Assembly: GCA_002376235.1 (NCBI GenBank)
Contig: DFNX01000003.1
Span: 372,001-436,000, forward strand
Length of the DNA: 64,000 bases
DNA from: Neorhizobium sp. UBA3556
Lineage (GTDB): Bacteria; Pseudomonadota; Alphaproteobacteria; Rhizobiales; Rhizobiaceae
Reading direction: 5' to 3'
Positions 52,070 to 60,766 of this stretch are shown here, piece after piece (positions within the stretch are counted from its first letter, which is position 1; each line of letters opens with the position of its first letter). The position numbers were made by a program, and so were the translations under genes. The notes below the pieces were generated by a model, which made no database searches, was not told the origin of the DNA, and saw nothing but the letters and a program-made list of their open reading frames with translations.

Positions 52070-52459
52070 TCAGACGAACTGCGACAGGCCCGGCACGGAG
52101 GCGATGACCGTATCGACCACTTCGTCGCCGGCATGTTCGCGGGCGACCGCCATGGTTTCCTTGGCAAGCGCGGTGATCTCGCCCATGCCAAGCCCCTGCG
52201 CCATCAACTGCTGGCCCAGCGCCATGACGCCGCCGCCGAAGCTCGCCATCAGGCCACCGAGCAGACCGCCGCCGCCTGAACCTTCACCGTTGAACTGAGC
52301 GACCAGCTCAGGCGCGCCGGGGATTGCCTCGATCATCCGCGCGACAGCTCCATCATCGGCCTCGCGCTGCAGGAAGCCGAGCATCATACCGATCGCCTTT
52401 TCAGCAACATCGGGTGCAAGGCCGACATTATCGGCGACGCGGGAAACCAGTTCGTTCAT
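52070..52459 (-). CDS. DUF2267-like protein
   Basis: A 129-residue protein starting MNELVSRVADNVGLAPDVAEKAIGMMLGFLQREADDGAVARMIEAIPGA, which fits the helical DUF2267/DUF2780-type module. It is followed by a Gly-rich hinge (GEGSGGGGLLGGLMASFGGG) and a second helical part (EITALAKETMAVAREHAGDEVVDTVIASVPGLSQFV). No signal peptide. ATG 52459 has AGGAG upstream. Function unknown; related rhizobial proteins are often linked to stress. Confidence 0.7.
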   Translation of the reverse strand: MNELVSRVADNVGLAPDVAEKAIGMMLGFLQREADDGAVARMIEAIPGAPELVAQFNGEGSGGGGLLGGLMASFGGGVMALGQQLMAQGLGMGEITALAKETMAVAREHAGDEVVDTVIASVPGLSQFV

Positions 52460-52590
52460 CAGGAGTTTCTCCTCAAAATCTGACGTTGACGTCAAAGTCA
52501 TACACATTCGACCGGTACAAGACCAGCGTTAGGAGCAGTGTTATTCACGGGCGGACGGGTCCAAGGCAAGCCGATAATCGTGATTGCAGC

Positions 52591-53583
52591 TCAATCGCTC
52601 GGCTTGCCCACCGTATCAGCCATATAAGCGCCGCGCTCGCCCATCGGGCGAGGCTTGCCGGTGGTCGAATCGCGTGCCGTCTGATGTTCCAGCTCGGCGT
52701 TGATCTCGGCACCGACGATAACGATGATGGCAGAGATCCATGTCCAGACCATGAAACCGATCAGCGCGCCGAGCGTGCCGTAAGTGGCGTTGTAGTTGGC
52801 GACATTGGAGAGATAGAACGAGACGCCCAGCGAGGCGGCGAACCAGAGCAGCGTCGAGAACACCGCGCCCCAGGTGAGCCAGCGGACCTTTGCCGGCTCG
52901 CGGCTCGGGCCGAAACGATAGAGCGCCATGATGCCTATGCCGACAAAGACCATCATGATCGGCCAGCGGGCGAAACGGATGATCATTTCGGCCCAGCGAT
53001 CAAGCCAGAGATAATTGAGGACCGCCGGCACCACGCCCATCGCGAACAGGATGACGATGGCGATGATGAATGCGCCGAGCGTAAAAGCCAGAGAAGCAAG
53101 GTTCAGGCGGAGAATGCTGCGTTTTTCCTCCTCCCGGTAGGCGACGTTCATCGCCTCGAACAGCGCTTTGATGCCGTTGTTGGCGCTCCACAGCGCAAGC
53201 GCGATACCGCCGATCAGGCCGGCGGACAGGGTCGCGCCACGCTCGGCCGAGAGCGCCCGGACCTGATTGAGAAAGATATCGAGCGCATCGACTGGCATGA
53301 TGGAGCCGAGCGAAGCGATCCGGTCGGCAATCGCTGCAGGGTCGGCCAGCAGGCCATAAAGCGAAACAAGCACGCTTGCGGCAGGAAACAGGGCGAGAAG
53401 CAGGTAATAGGTGACGCCCGCCGCAATCAGCGTCACCCGATCCTCGGTAACGGCCGCAAATACGCGCCAAAAAACATCCTTCAGTCCGCGCACCGGTATT
53501 TCAGCGGGTGCATCGGCTTCCCTGCCCCTGCCTTTCCCGATCCGTTCTGCCTGCTCAACACGTCTGTTGCCGCCGATCTTCAT
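52591..53583 (-). CDS. YihY/virulence factor BrkB family membrane protein
   Basis: A 330-residue protein with six helices. Family landmarks: KDVFWRVFAAVTEDRVTLIAAGVTYYLLLALFPAASVLVSLYGL, SAGLIGGIALALWSANNGIKALFEAMNVAY and YNATYGTLGALIGFMVWTWISAIIVIVGAEINAELEHQT. Often mislabelled as RNase BN. Function not established. ATG 53583 (MKIGG) has AGGG just upstream; ATG 53604 has a site only two bases away. Divergent from the HerA-like gene. Confidence 0.87.
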   Translation of the reverse strand: MKIGGNRRVEQAERIGKGRGREADAPAEIPVRGLKDVFWRVFAAVTEDRVTLIAAGVTYYLLLALFPAASVLVSLYGLLADPAAIADRIASLGSIMPVDALDIFLNQVRALSAERGATLSAGLIGGIALALWSANNGIKALFEAMNVAYREEEKRSILRLNLASLAFTLGAFIIAIVILFAMGVVPAVLNYLWLDRWAEMIIRFARWPIMMVFVGIGIMALYRFGPSREPAKVRWLTWGAVFSTLLWFAASLGVSFYLSNVANYNATYGTLGALIGFMVWTWISAIIVIVGAEINAELEHQTARDSTTGKPRPMGERGAYMADTVGKPSD

Positions 53584-53699
53584 AGGTCCCTCGCCTTCAT
53601 TCATTCTCCAAGCATGCCGCTTCGGAAACCGTTTGCCGCCCGTTGAAGCCGGCCTTATAAGCATTTGAGAACAAACGCCGCGAGGGAGCGCATAGTTGC

Positions 53700-55280
53700 A
53701 TGACGGACGAGACGGGTAAGCTCTTCATCGGCGGCAGCCGCAAGCCGGACGACACGCTGAACAAGGCCGAATATCTGGACTTGAAATTCGGCAATCGCCA
53801 CGGCCTGGTGACCGGGGCTACCGGCACCGGCAAGACGGTGACGCTGCAGGTTCTGGCGGAAGGTTTTTCCAAAGCCGGCGTGCCGGTCTTCGCAGCCGAT
53901 ATCAAGGGCGATCTTTCCGGCGTTGCAGCGAAAGGGGAATCCAAGGATTTTCTTTTGAAGCGCGCCGAGCAGATCGGCTTTCAGGATTACGATTTCGAAC
54001 AGTTTCCCGTCATCTTCTGGGACATCTATGGCGAAAAGGGCCATCGGGTGCGTACCACGATCGCCGAGATGGGACCGCTTCTGCTCGCCCGCCTGATGAA
54101 CGCGTCTGAGCCGCAGGAGGGCGTACTCAACATCGCCTTCAAGCTGGCCGACAAGGGTGGCCTGCCGCTGCTCGACCTGAAAGACCTTACCTCGCTGCTC
54201 AACTACATGGCGGAGAATGCGACCGAGCTTTCCAAGGAATTCGGACTGATCTCCAAGGCTTCGGTCGGCTCGATCCAGCGCGCGCTTCTGGTGCTGGAAC
54301 AGCAGGGTGCGGAACATTTCTTCGGCGAACCGGCACTGAAGATCACCGACATCATGCGGGTCAATCCGAATAACGGTTACGGCCAGATTTCCATTCTGGC
54401 CGCCGACAAGCTGATGATGAACCCGCGGCTTTACGCGACCTTCCTGCTCTGGCTGCTCTCGGAACTGTTCGAGGAACTGCCGGAAGTGGGCGATCCGGAG
54501 AAACCGAAGCTGGTCTTCTTCTTCGACGAGGCGCATCTCCTGTTCGACGAGGCTCCGAAGATACTGATCGATCGGGTGGAGCAGGTGGTACGCCTGATCC
54601 GCTCCAAGGGCGTCGGCGTCTATTTCGTTACCCAGAACCCGCTCGATGTGCCGGAAACGGTGCTCGCACAGCTCGGCAACCGGGTGCAGCATGCGCTCAG
54701 AGCTTATACGCCGCGCGAGCAAAAGGCGGTGAAGACGGCGGCCGATACGTTCCGGCCCAACCCGGATTTCGATTGCGCCACCGCGATCACCCAGCTCGGC
54801 ACCGGCGAGGCGCTGGTCTCGACGCTCGAGGCCAAAGGCGCGCCTTCGATGGTGGAACGCACCCTGATCCGCCCACCCTCCGCACGGATCGGGCCGCTCA
54901 CCGATGCAGAACGTCAGGGGATCATGGACCGCAGTCCGGTTCTTGGGCTCTATGACGAGGATATCGACCGCGAGAGCGCTTTTGAAATTCTCGCCTCCCG
55001 CGCCAAGCGGGCGGCCGATGCGGCTGCGGCCAGAAACGCGCAGGACGAACTAGACCCTGCCCCGCCCGCCGGCTCCGGCGAGGCGAGCGGCTGGACCCTG
55101 CCGGGCTTCGGCGGCGGCAATGACGACCAGGATCAGCAGCGCGGCCGCAAAACGGTCGGCCGCTCGGGCTATCAGCGCGAGACGATCGTCGAAGCGGCGA
55201 TGAAGAGCGTGACGCGCACGGTTGCGACACAACTCGGCCGGGCGATCGTGCGCGGGATTTTGGGGAGCTTGAAGCGGTAG
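53700..55280 (+). CDS. HerA/DUF853-type ATPase (YjgR-like)
   Basis: A 526-residue P-loop ATPase of the HerA-FtsK superfamily. Walker A is GATGTGKT at residues 39-46 and Walker B is LVFFFDEAHLLF at about 271-282. RLIRSKGVGVYFVTQNPLDVPETVLAQLGNRVQHALRAYTPREQKAVK is typical of the DUF853/YjgR group (motif read in pieces). The C-terminus is a low-complexity acidic and Gly-rich linker and a basic amphipathic tail. Cytoplasmic; role in DNA or protein translocation unproven. Stands alone. Confidence 0.88.
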   Translation: MTDETGKLFIGGSRKPDDTLNKAEYLDLKFGNRHGLVTGATGTGKTVTLQVLAEGFSKAGVPVFAADIKGDLSGVAAKGESKDFLLKRAEQIGFQDYDFEQFPVIFWDIYGEKGHRVRTTIAEMGPLLLARLMNASEPQEGVLNIAFKLADKGGLPLLDLKDLTSLLNYMAENATELSKEFGLISKASVGSIQRALLVLEQQGAEHFFGEPALKITDIMRVNPNNGYGQISILAADKLMMNPRLYATFLLWLLSELFEELPEVGDPEKPKLVFFFDEAHLLFDEAPKILIDRVEQVVRLIRSKGVGVYFVTQNPLDVPETVLAQLGNRVQHALRAYTPREQKAVKTAADTFRPNPDFDCATAITQLGTGEALVSTLEAKGAPSMVERTLIRPPSARIGPLTDAERQGIMDRSPVLGLYDEDIDRESAFEILASRAKRAADAAAARNAQDELDPAPPAGSGEASGWTLPGFGGGNDDQDQQRGRKTVGRSGYQRETIVEAAMKSVTRTVATQLGRAIVRGILGSLKR

Positions 55281-55375
55281 GACGAACGCGCTCACTAAAA
55301 CGTCAGACATGATGCGCAGGGCAAATCCCCCTCTGGCCTGCAGCGATTTGGTTTCAGCGCCTCGGCTAGGTTAAG

Positions 55376-55395
55376 CCCTCCCCTTGTGGGGAGGG
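55376..55395. repeat. GC-rich hairpin in intergenic repeat region
   Basis: The arms CCCTCCCC and GGGGAGGG flank TTGT and continue GTTGGGAGGGGTC. With the upstream AATCCCCCTCTGGCCTGC it looks like a degraded dispersed repeat between the convergent HerA-like and VOC genes. Confidence 0.5.
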
Positions 55396-55416
55396 TTGGG
55401 AGGGGTCTTCGGTTGC

Positions 55417-56229
55417 CTACCTCTTCGGCGCCACCAGCGAGAAGAACGCGCCTTGCGGATCCGTCGCGTTGACGATCCAGCTGCCGCCAGGAACTTCCTG
55501 CGGGCCGAAGACGACCGTGCCGCCGTTCGCGGTGATCCGCTCGTGTGCGGCATCGATGGCCTCGACGTTGAAATAATAGCTCCAGCAGGGGATCGGCACC
55601 GTTTCAGGCCTCGTCATCATGCCGCCGATGGCTTTGCCACCGTGGGCAAAGATGCGATACGGCCCCATCGCGCCCATGTCGAAATCATGGTCTTTCGTCC
55701 AGCCGAACACCTTGGCGTAAAAATCGAAAGCCTCGTTGACCTCGCCTGCGTAAAGCTCGCGCCAGCCGACATTCCCTATGTCTTCCGGCCCCAATTCACG
55801 CGGCGGGTTTTCCGGCGGGATCGGCGTCATGATGCAGAGCACCGCGCCGTGTGGATCAGCGACCACGGCAAAGCGGCCGATGCCGGGGATATCGTCCGGT
55901 TCGCGCTGGATGCGACCGCCGAGCGAAACATACTCCTTCGCCGTCGCGTCGACATCATCGACCGCAACATATCCGGTCCAGTTGGGCGGCAGCTTGCCTT
56001 CCAGTTCGGGCGGAAAATCCATCATGCCGCCGATGCCGGGGCAATTCTCCCCCTCACCCATTTCAAACAGGTAATAAGGCGGCATGTCTGGCATGGACAT
56101 CACGTTCACTTTCCAGCCGACAACGGCGGAATAGAAGTCGCCGGCGGCTTTGGTGTCGGAGGTCATCAATTCGCACCAGATGAATTTGCCGTGCGTATCG
56201 GAGCGAGTCGTCGAAGCGGTCTGCAACAT
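55417..56229 (-). CDS. VOC family protein (two-module glyoxalase-like)
   Basis: A 270-residue protein with two VOC modules (about 12-137 and 150-268). The first contains GKFIWCELMTSDTKAAGDFYSAVVGWK, the second GWRELYAGEVNEAFDFYAKVFGW. The His/Glu metal set of true glyoxalase I is not evident (Gly and Glu replace His in places), so catalysis is uncertain. AGGAG is upstream of ATG 56229. Last gene of a four-gene run with two DUF1579 genes and DUF899. Confidence 0.85.
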   Translation of the reverse strand: MLQTASTTRSDTHGKFIWCELMTSDTKAAGDFYSAVVGWKVNVMSMPDMPPYYLFEMGEGENCPGIGGMMDFPPELEGKLPPNWTGYVAVDDVDATAKEYVSLGGRIQREPDDIPGIGRFAVVADPHGAVLCIMTPIPPENPPRELGPEDIGNVGWRELYAGEVNEAFDFYAKVFGWTKDHDFDMGAMGPYRIFAHGGKAIGGMMTRPETVPIPCWSYYFNVEAIDAAHERITANGGTVVFGPQEVPGGSWIVNATDPQGAFFSLVAPKR

Positions 56230-56268
56230 GGTCTTCTCCTCTCTTCTTTATGGAGCGGCCTGAGCCGC

Positions 56269-56742
56269 CTATTTGCTGCGCGTGTAGTGAATGTCCTGAA
56301 AGGTCTTCCAGCTGCCGTCCTCCTGCCTCGTCGCCGAGGTAAAGAGCCGATGGTCATCGTCCTGAAAGACGATCTGCTCGCGGTATTCGACGGTGCGGCC
56401 CTGCCCTTCGAAATCCGGTCCGGTCGCATAGAGGCTGAGCGTATTGCCGTCCGGCGACATCTCGCCGTCATAGGTCCAGAGCATGCCCATCATCGTGCCG
56501 ATCCAGCTGCCGACATAGCGGCGTTTGGCCGGATCGTAACCGAGCGTCATGATCGTCCTGGCCGTGCCTCCCGGAACGTCGCCTTCCCCTTCTGCAATAA
56601 ACCACATGCCATCCAGCGAACGGCATGTCTCGGTCCAGTGGGCATCCGGCCCCGTCATCGAGGATTTGACATCCCAGGTGCCGACCAGGCGTTCCAGAGC
56701 CAGATGCTCGGGTTGCGGCTTTTCGAAATCGTCTTCGCTCAT
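56269..56742 (-). CDS. DUF1579 family protein (second copy)
   Basis: A 157-residue protein of the DUF1579 type: ALERLVGTWDVKSSMTGPD near the N-terminus, then IMTLGYDPAKRRYVGSWIGTMMGMLWTYDG and a C-terminal DGSWKTFQDIHYTRSK. It is a paralogue of the gene just upstream on the same strand, with the same motifs in the same order, so it comes from a tandem duplication. AAGGAGAG precedes ATG 56742. A beta-barrel ligand-binding fold is likely; function unknown. Confidence 0.82.
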   Translation of the reverse strand: MSEDDFEKPQPEHLALERLVGTWDVKSSMTGPDAHWTETCRSLDGMWFIAEGEGDVPGGTARTIMTLGYDPAKRRYVGSWIGTMMGMLWTYDGEMSPDGNTLSLYATGPDFEGQGRTVEYREQIVFQDDDHRLFTSATRQEDGSWKTFQDIHYTRSK

Positions 56743-56799
56743 CGTTCTCTCCTTAGGGTTTTCGCCTTGCGGTTCGAGCAGGTGGGCGTTTGAGCCGGC

Positions 56800-57285
56800 T
56801 TACGTTCTGCGCCGGTAATGCGCTTCCATGAACTGTTTCCAGCTGCCATCCGGCTGTTTGGCACTGGAGGTGAAGGTGCGGTGGTCATCGGACAGGAAGG
56901 TGACCTGCTCGCGGTAATCGGCCATGCCCTCGCCGCTCATCTTGGGGCCGATCGTATAAAGGCTGAGCGTCTTGCCGTCCGGTTCGACCTCGCCTTCATA
57001 GACCCAGAGATAGTCCATCATAGAACCGAGCCAGGTGCCGACATATTTGCCCTTGGCGGCGTCATATCCGAGGGTGAGCATCGTGGTTGCGGGTTCGCCT
57101 CCTTCGCCGCTCTCTCCTTTCGGCATCAGGCCGGTGCCTTCAGCAACGATCCAGATACCTTGCAATGAGCGGACATTTTCGACCCAGGGCATTTCGCCGC
57201 TCATCTCCGAGGTGACATCCCAGGTGCCGACCATCTTTTCGAGAAATCCGTGCTCGGGGCGCGGTTTTGCCATGACCATCGTCAT
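56800..57285 (-). CDS. DUF1579 family protein (first copy)
   Basis: A 161-residue DUF1579 protein: FLEKMVGTWDVTSEMSGEMPWVENVRSLQGIWIVAEG, TTMLTLGYDAAKGKYVGTWLGSMMDYLWVYEGE and DGSWKQFMEAHYRRRT. ATG 57285 follows GGGAGGAAACACA; the longer frame to 57324 is not used. It lies 35 bases from DUF899 and 57 bases from the next copy, so the run is an operon. Function unknown. Confidence 0.82.
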   Translation of the reverse strand: MTMVMAKPRPEHGFLEKMVGTWDVTSEMSGEMPWVENVRSLQGIWIVAEGTGLMPKGESGEGGEPATTMLTLGYDAAKGKYVGTWLGSMMDYLWVYEGEVEPDGKTLSLYTIGPKMSGEGMADYREQVTFLSDDHRTFTSSAKQPDGSWKQFMEAHYRRRT

Positions 57286-57320
57286 TGTGTTTCCTCCCTG
57301 ATTATGAATTCTGCACCGCC

Positions 57321-58085
57321 TCAATGGCAGCAGGATGAACCTTTCTCCTTCGGCGCGGCTTCATATTCGTCGTGACGTTTCAGGAAACTCATGGTCGAGG
57401 TTTCGTTGCGACCGAGAGGCGCGCGATCGAGCAGCATCAGCGTGCCGCAGACCTCTTCGCCGCCGCGGGCATAGGTCGAATAGGTGTGAAAAATCTCGCC
57501 CGCCTCATTGCGATAGAAGGAGGACATGCCGTGTTCCTCGTCGGCGATCTCGTTTGTCGGGACCTTGCGATAATTGTATTCCACCGCCCCTGACGCCCGC
57601 TCTTCCTCGGAAAACGAGACGTTGTAATCGTAGTTGAAATCATCACCGAAGGACGAGACCCAAGGGAAATTCCAGCCCATGCGCTTGCGATAGGCCTCGA
57701 TTTTTTCGAGCGGCGCACGCGAGACCGCCACCCAGGTGACGTCGTGATTGTTCAGGTGCGGCAGTGCGCCTTCGACATGATCGCAGAAGAAGGAACAGCC
57801 GATACAGCCCTCGTCCCAATCCGGGCCGAGCATGAAGTGGTAGACGAGCAACTGGCTGCGGCCATCGAAAAGCTCGGCGAACGTCTTTCGGCCGGTGAGC
57901 GTATCGAAGGCATAGTCCTTCTCGACCTTTACCCAGGGAAGCGCCTGGCGCGCTGCCCTCACTCTGTCGCGCAAGTGGGTTTCTTCCTTCTCCAGTTCCA
58001 GAAGTTTCAGGCGCGCATTGCGCCATTCATCCTTACCAACAACGCTATTGTCAGGCTTAGCCTTTGCGGACGCGGTGATATCCAT
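57321..58085 (-). CDS. DUF899 thioredoxin-like protein
   Basis: A 254-residue protein of the DUF899 family. A thioredoxin-type region is visible: YAFDTLTGRKTFAELFDGRSQLLVYHFMLGPDWDEGCIGCSFFCDH, with a CxxC-like Cys set (CIGCSFFC). GMSSFYRNEAGEIFHTYSTYARG is characteristic and the C-terminus ends SSCCH. First gene of the operon, AGGAGG eight bases before ATG 58085. It is divergent from MarR with a palindrome between them. Peroxide or thiol chemistry is an inference from the fold. Confidence 0.85.
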   Translation of the reverse strand: MDITASAKAKPDNSVVGKDEWRNARLKLLELEKEETHLRDRVRAARQALPWVKVEKDYAFDTLTGRKTFAELFDGRSQLLVYHFMLGPDWDEGCIGCSFFCDHVEGALPHLNNHDVTWVAVSRAPLEKIEAYRKRMGWNFPWVSSFGDDFNYDYNVSFSEEERASGAVEYNYRKVPTNEIADEEHGMSSFYRNEAGEIFHTYSTYARGGEEVCGTLMLLDRAPLGRNETSTMSFLKRHDEYEAAPKEKGSSCCH

Positions 58086-58116
58086 GTCTTGGACCTCCTC
58101 TTCCTTGACAGATTAC

Positions 58117-58128
58117 GTTGATATCAAC
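58117..58128. promoter_or_regulatory. palindromic candidate operator in the MarR/DUF899 gap
   Basis: The perfect palindrome GTTGATATCAAC lies between the two divergent start codons (58085 and 58140). It is placed where a MarR dimer could block both promoters. Confidence 0.6.
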
Positions 58129-58139
58129 ATGATTAAGCC

Positions 58140-58589
58140 ATGCTGTCAAACTCCGAATCAATTCCGTTCTCGACTACCCTGCATGTGCGCGACACCTGCC
58201 TGTGCCTGCATGTGCAACGGGCGGCACGCGCGCTTGCCCGGCGTTTCGACGTGGCGATGAAGCCTATAGGGCTGAATAACGGGCAGTTTTCGCTGATGAT
58301 GTCACTAAACCGGCCGATACCGGCAACAATGAAATCCGTCTGCGATCTCCTGGCCATGGACCGGACGACTTTGACGGCGGCGCTCAAGGTTCTGGAACGG
58401 CGCGGACTGGTGAAAACCGAAACCGACCCAAAGGATCGCCGCGGCCGCCTGCTGACGTTGACCGAAGCCGGAATGGCGATGCTTTCCGCCGCCCTGCCGA
58501 TCTGGACACGGGTTCATGGCGAAATCGATGCGGAACTGGGGGATTGCGGCTCGGATGTGGTGCGGCAGTCGCTGGCGGGCATACGATAG
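58140..58589 (+). CDS. MarR family transcriptional regulator
   Basis: A 149-residue MarR regulator with a winged helix (SVCDLLAMDRTTLTAALKVLERRGLVKTETDPKDRRGRLLTLTEAG). Two cysteines near the N-terminus (DTCLCLHVQRAARAL) could act as a redox sensor, as in OhrR-like MarR proteins. ATG 58140 has no obvious Shine-Dalgarno site, so the mRNA may be leaderless or weakly translated. Probably represses the divergent DUF899 operon and itself. Confidence 0.87.
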   Translation: MLSNSESIPFSTTLHVRDTCLCLHVQRAARALARRFDVAMKPIGLNNGQFSLMMSLNRPIPATMKSVCDLLAMDRTTLTAALKVLERRGLVKTETDPKDRRGRLLTLTEAGMAMLSAALPIWTRVHGEIDAELGDCGSDVVRQSLAGIR

Positions 58590-58649
58590 GCGGAATGCAA
58601 AACGCCCGGCTCATCACCGGGCGCTTTTAATGTCGGCATTCACGGATGC

Positions 58650-59492
58650 TCAGGCTGCTTCCGTCTTGTCGAAATCCGTCGAGAGCGAGATTGCCCTCAC
58701 CCGCTCAAGCAGCGCCGTGTCGCACGCGATCTTGGCTTCGATGGCGGCGACCGTGTCGCTGCCGAGCGGCAGGCGGACGGGCGGGTTTTCCATGTCGACG
58801 AAATCGATCAGCACGTCGGCGAGCTTCTGCGGGTTGCCAGGCTGGTTGCGGCTGATGTGTTTTGCCTTTTCACGCACCACACCGGCGGTTTCGGCATAGT
58901 CGGCAATCTCGACCGGGCTTACGCTGAGCGAATTGCCTTCGAGGAAATCCGTGCGGAAATAACCGGGTTCGATTGCGGTGGCATAGATGCCGAGGGGGCT
59001 AAGTTCATCGGCCAGGGCTTCGGTCAGTCCCTCGACGGCGAATTTGGCCGAGCAATAGACGCCGAAACCGGCTGAACTGCGATACCCGCCGATGGACGAG
59101 AAGTTGAGGATATGGCCCGAGCGCTGGCGGCGCATATGCGGGAGTGTGGCACGGGTGACGGAGAGAAGCCCGAAGACATTGGTGCGGTAGATCGCTTCGA
59201 CTTCCTGCGCACTCGCTTCCTCGATCGCGCCGAGCAGGCCGAAACCGGCATTGTTGACCAGAACGTCGATGCGGCCGAAGCGGGCAATCGCGGCCTTGGC
59301 GGCATCATGGGCCTGGGTCTCGTCGTTGACATCGAGTGCGACGGCGAGAAGGTTCGGATGGTCGCCGAAACGTTCCGTCACCGATTTCGGGTTGCGGGCG
59401 GTGGCGACGACATTATCGCCCTTTGCCAGGGCCTTTTCGGTGATCAGGGCGCCAAAGCCGCGGGATGCACCTGTGATGAACCATGTACGCAT
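58650..59492 (-). CDS. short-chain dehydrogenase/reductase
   Basis: A 280-residue classical SDR: cofactor motif TGASRGFG, NNAGFG, Ser132/133, Tyr146 and Lys150 (YCSAK). It is paralogous to the SDR at 10883, with shared blocks such as NPQ/D-x-AD-x-LIDF and ENPPVRLPLG near the C-terminus. ATG 59492 has AGGAG nine bases upstream; a much longer frame to 60209 runs antisense through the LysR gene and is rejected. Divergent from LysR. Confidence 0.91.
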   Translation of the reverse strand: MRTWFITGASRGFGALITEKALAKGDNVVATARNPKSVTERFGDHPNLLAVALDVNDETQAHDAAKAAIARFGRIDVLVNNAGFGLLGAIEEASAQEVEAIYRTNVFGLLSVTRATLPHMRRQRSGHILNFSSIGGYRSSAGFGVYCSAKFAVEGLTEALADELSPLGIYATAIEPGYFRTDFLEGNSLSVSPVEIADYAETAGVVREKAKHISRNQPGNPQKLADVLIDFVDMENPPVRLPLGSDTVAAIEAKIACDTALLERVRAISLSTDFDKTEAA

Positions 59493-59593
59493 GTTGAAAT
59501 CTCCTCTTGGTTGATGCCGTTCCGTTGATCGGCGGCTGAGGACATTTCTACGCCAGCCTAGTTGGTGAGATAATCGACTGGATTCTCTTTGAG

Positions 59594-59614
59594 TTGATGA
59601 GTAAAATTCACCAA
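59594..59614. promoter_or_regulatory. candidate LysR-type operator overlapping the LysR start
   Basis: TTGATGA, seven bases, then TCACCAA form an imperfect palindrome (one mismatch). The right half ends at the first base of the LysR start codon, and a further TTGGTGA half-site is at 59562-59568. This layout would allow autorepression and control of the divergent SDR. Confidence 0.45.
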
Positions 59615-60519
59615 TGGCAATCTTCTCACCCACCGATCTGTCGCCGTTTCTGGCGCTGGCGCGACACAAGAGCTTTCGGCGGGCAGCCGACGAACTGGGC
59701 TGCACGCCGTCTGCGCTCAGCCATTCCTTGAAGGCGCTGGAGGAGAGGCTGGATGTCAGGCTGTTCAACCGCACGACGCGCAGCGTGGCGCTTACGGAGG
59801 CCGGCGAGCGGCTGCTTTCCCGCGTTGCGCCCGCCTTCCGCGATATCGAGGATGCGCTGGACGATCTCAACAATTTTCGCGGCACGCCGGTGGGGCGATT
59901 GCGGATCAACGCATCGCGGCCTTCGGCGCGGATGGTGCTTCTGCCGCTGGTCGCGCGGTTTCTGGAGGCGCATCCAAGGGTCGGCATCGAGATCGTCATC
60001 AATAACGAGCTGGTCGACATGGTGTCGGAAGGGTTCGATGCCGGTGTGCGTTTCGGCGAGATCATCGCGCAGGACATGATCGCGGTGCCGATCGGCCCGA
60101 GGCAGCGGACGGCGATCGTCGCGACACCCGCATTCTTCGAGAAACATCCGAAGCCGGTAACGCCGGAACAGCTGAAATCCCTGCCCTGCATCGGCTTTCG
60201 TTTCGGCACCGGACGGCTTTACGCCTGGGAGTTCGAGCGCGGCGGTGTGGAATTGTCGGTCGAGGTGGAGGGCGCGCTTGTGCTCGACGATCAGGACATG
60301 ATGGTGGATGCAGCACTTGCCGGTGCGGGCATCGCCTTCACCTTCGAGGACCAGGTGAAGGATCTGGTGGCGGATGGTCGTCTCGCCCGAGTGCTGGAGG
60401 ACTGGTGCCCCTATTATTCCGGCTTCTATCTCTATTATCCGAGCCGTCGGCAGATGCCGGCCGCGCTGCGCGCTTTTGTCGATTTCGTCAGGGCGGACAG
60501 GAGCGGACAGATCGCTTGA
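59614..60519 (+). CDS. LysR family transcriptional regulator
   Basis: A 301-residue LTTR with HTH FRRAADELGCTPSALSHSLKALEERLDVRLFNRTTRSVALTEAGERL. It is clearly paralogous to the LysR at 11839 (same NRTTRSV block, same NFRG linker, same late YYPSRRQMPAALRAFVDF tail). Divergent from the SDR at 58650, which is its likely target. Its start codon overlaps the candidate operator. Confidence 0.91.
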   Translation: MAIFSPTDLSPFLALARHKSFRRAADELGCTPSALSHSLKALEERLDVRLFNRTTRSVALTEAGERLLSRVAPAFRDIEDALDDLNNFRGTPVGRLRINASRPSARMVLLPLVARFLEAHPRVGIEIVINNELVDMVSEGFDAGVRFGEIIAQDMIAVPIGPRQRTAIVATPAFFEKHPKPVTPEQLKSLPCIGFRFGTGRLYAWEFERGGVELSVEVEGALVLDDQDMMVDAALAGAGIAFTFEDQVKDLVADGRLARVLEDWCPYYSGFYLYYPSRRQMPAALRAFVDFVRADRSGQIA

Positions 60520-60766
60520 TGCGCGGAAAACGCGCATAATTGCCGGAGATGGCGATTAATCTTGATTTCAACACAATCATGGATTACATAAGCTTCATCG
60601 GCATTGCTGATGAGCGCTTAACCCATGTGCTGCTCGCAATTGCCGCCGCTGCTTTCAGCTTTTGACCACGGATGTACTGGCACTGGTGGATAAAGCGGCG
60701 ATGAGAGAGGTCGGAGCAATATTGCCCCGGCCTTTTTTCGTTTTTGGGCTCGGGACTTTTGCTTGA

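Noticed and set aside
59493..60209. Long N-terminal extension of the SDR
   Set aside because: It runs antisense through the LysR gene; the true start at 59492 has a ribosome site and begins the Rossmann fold.
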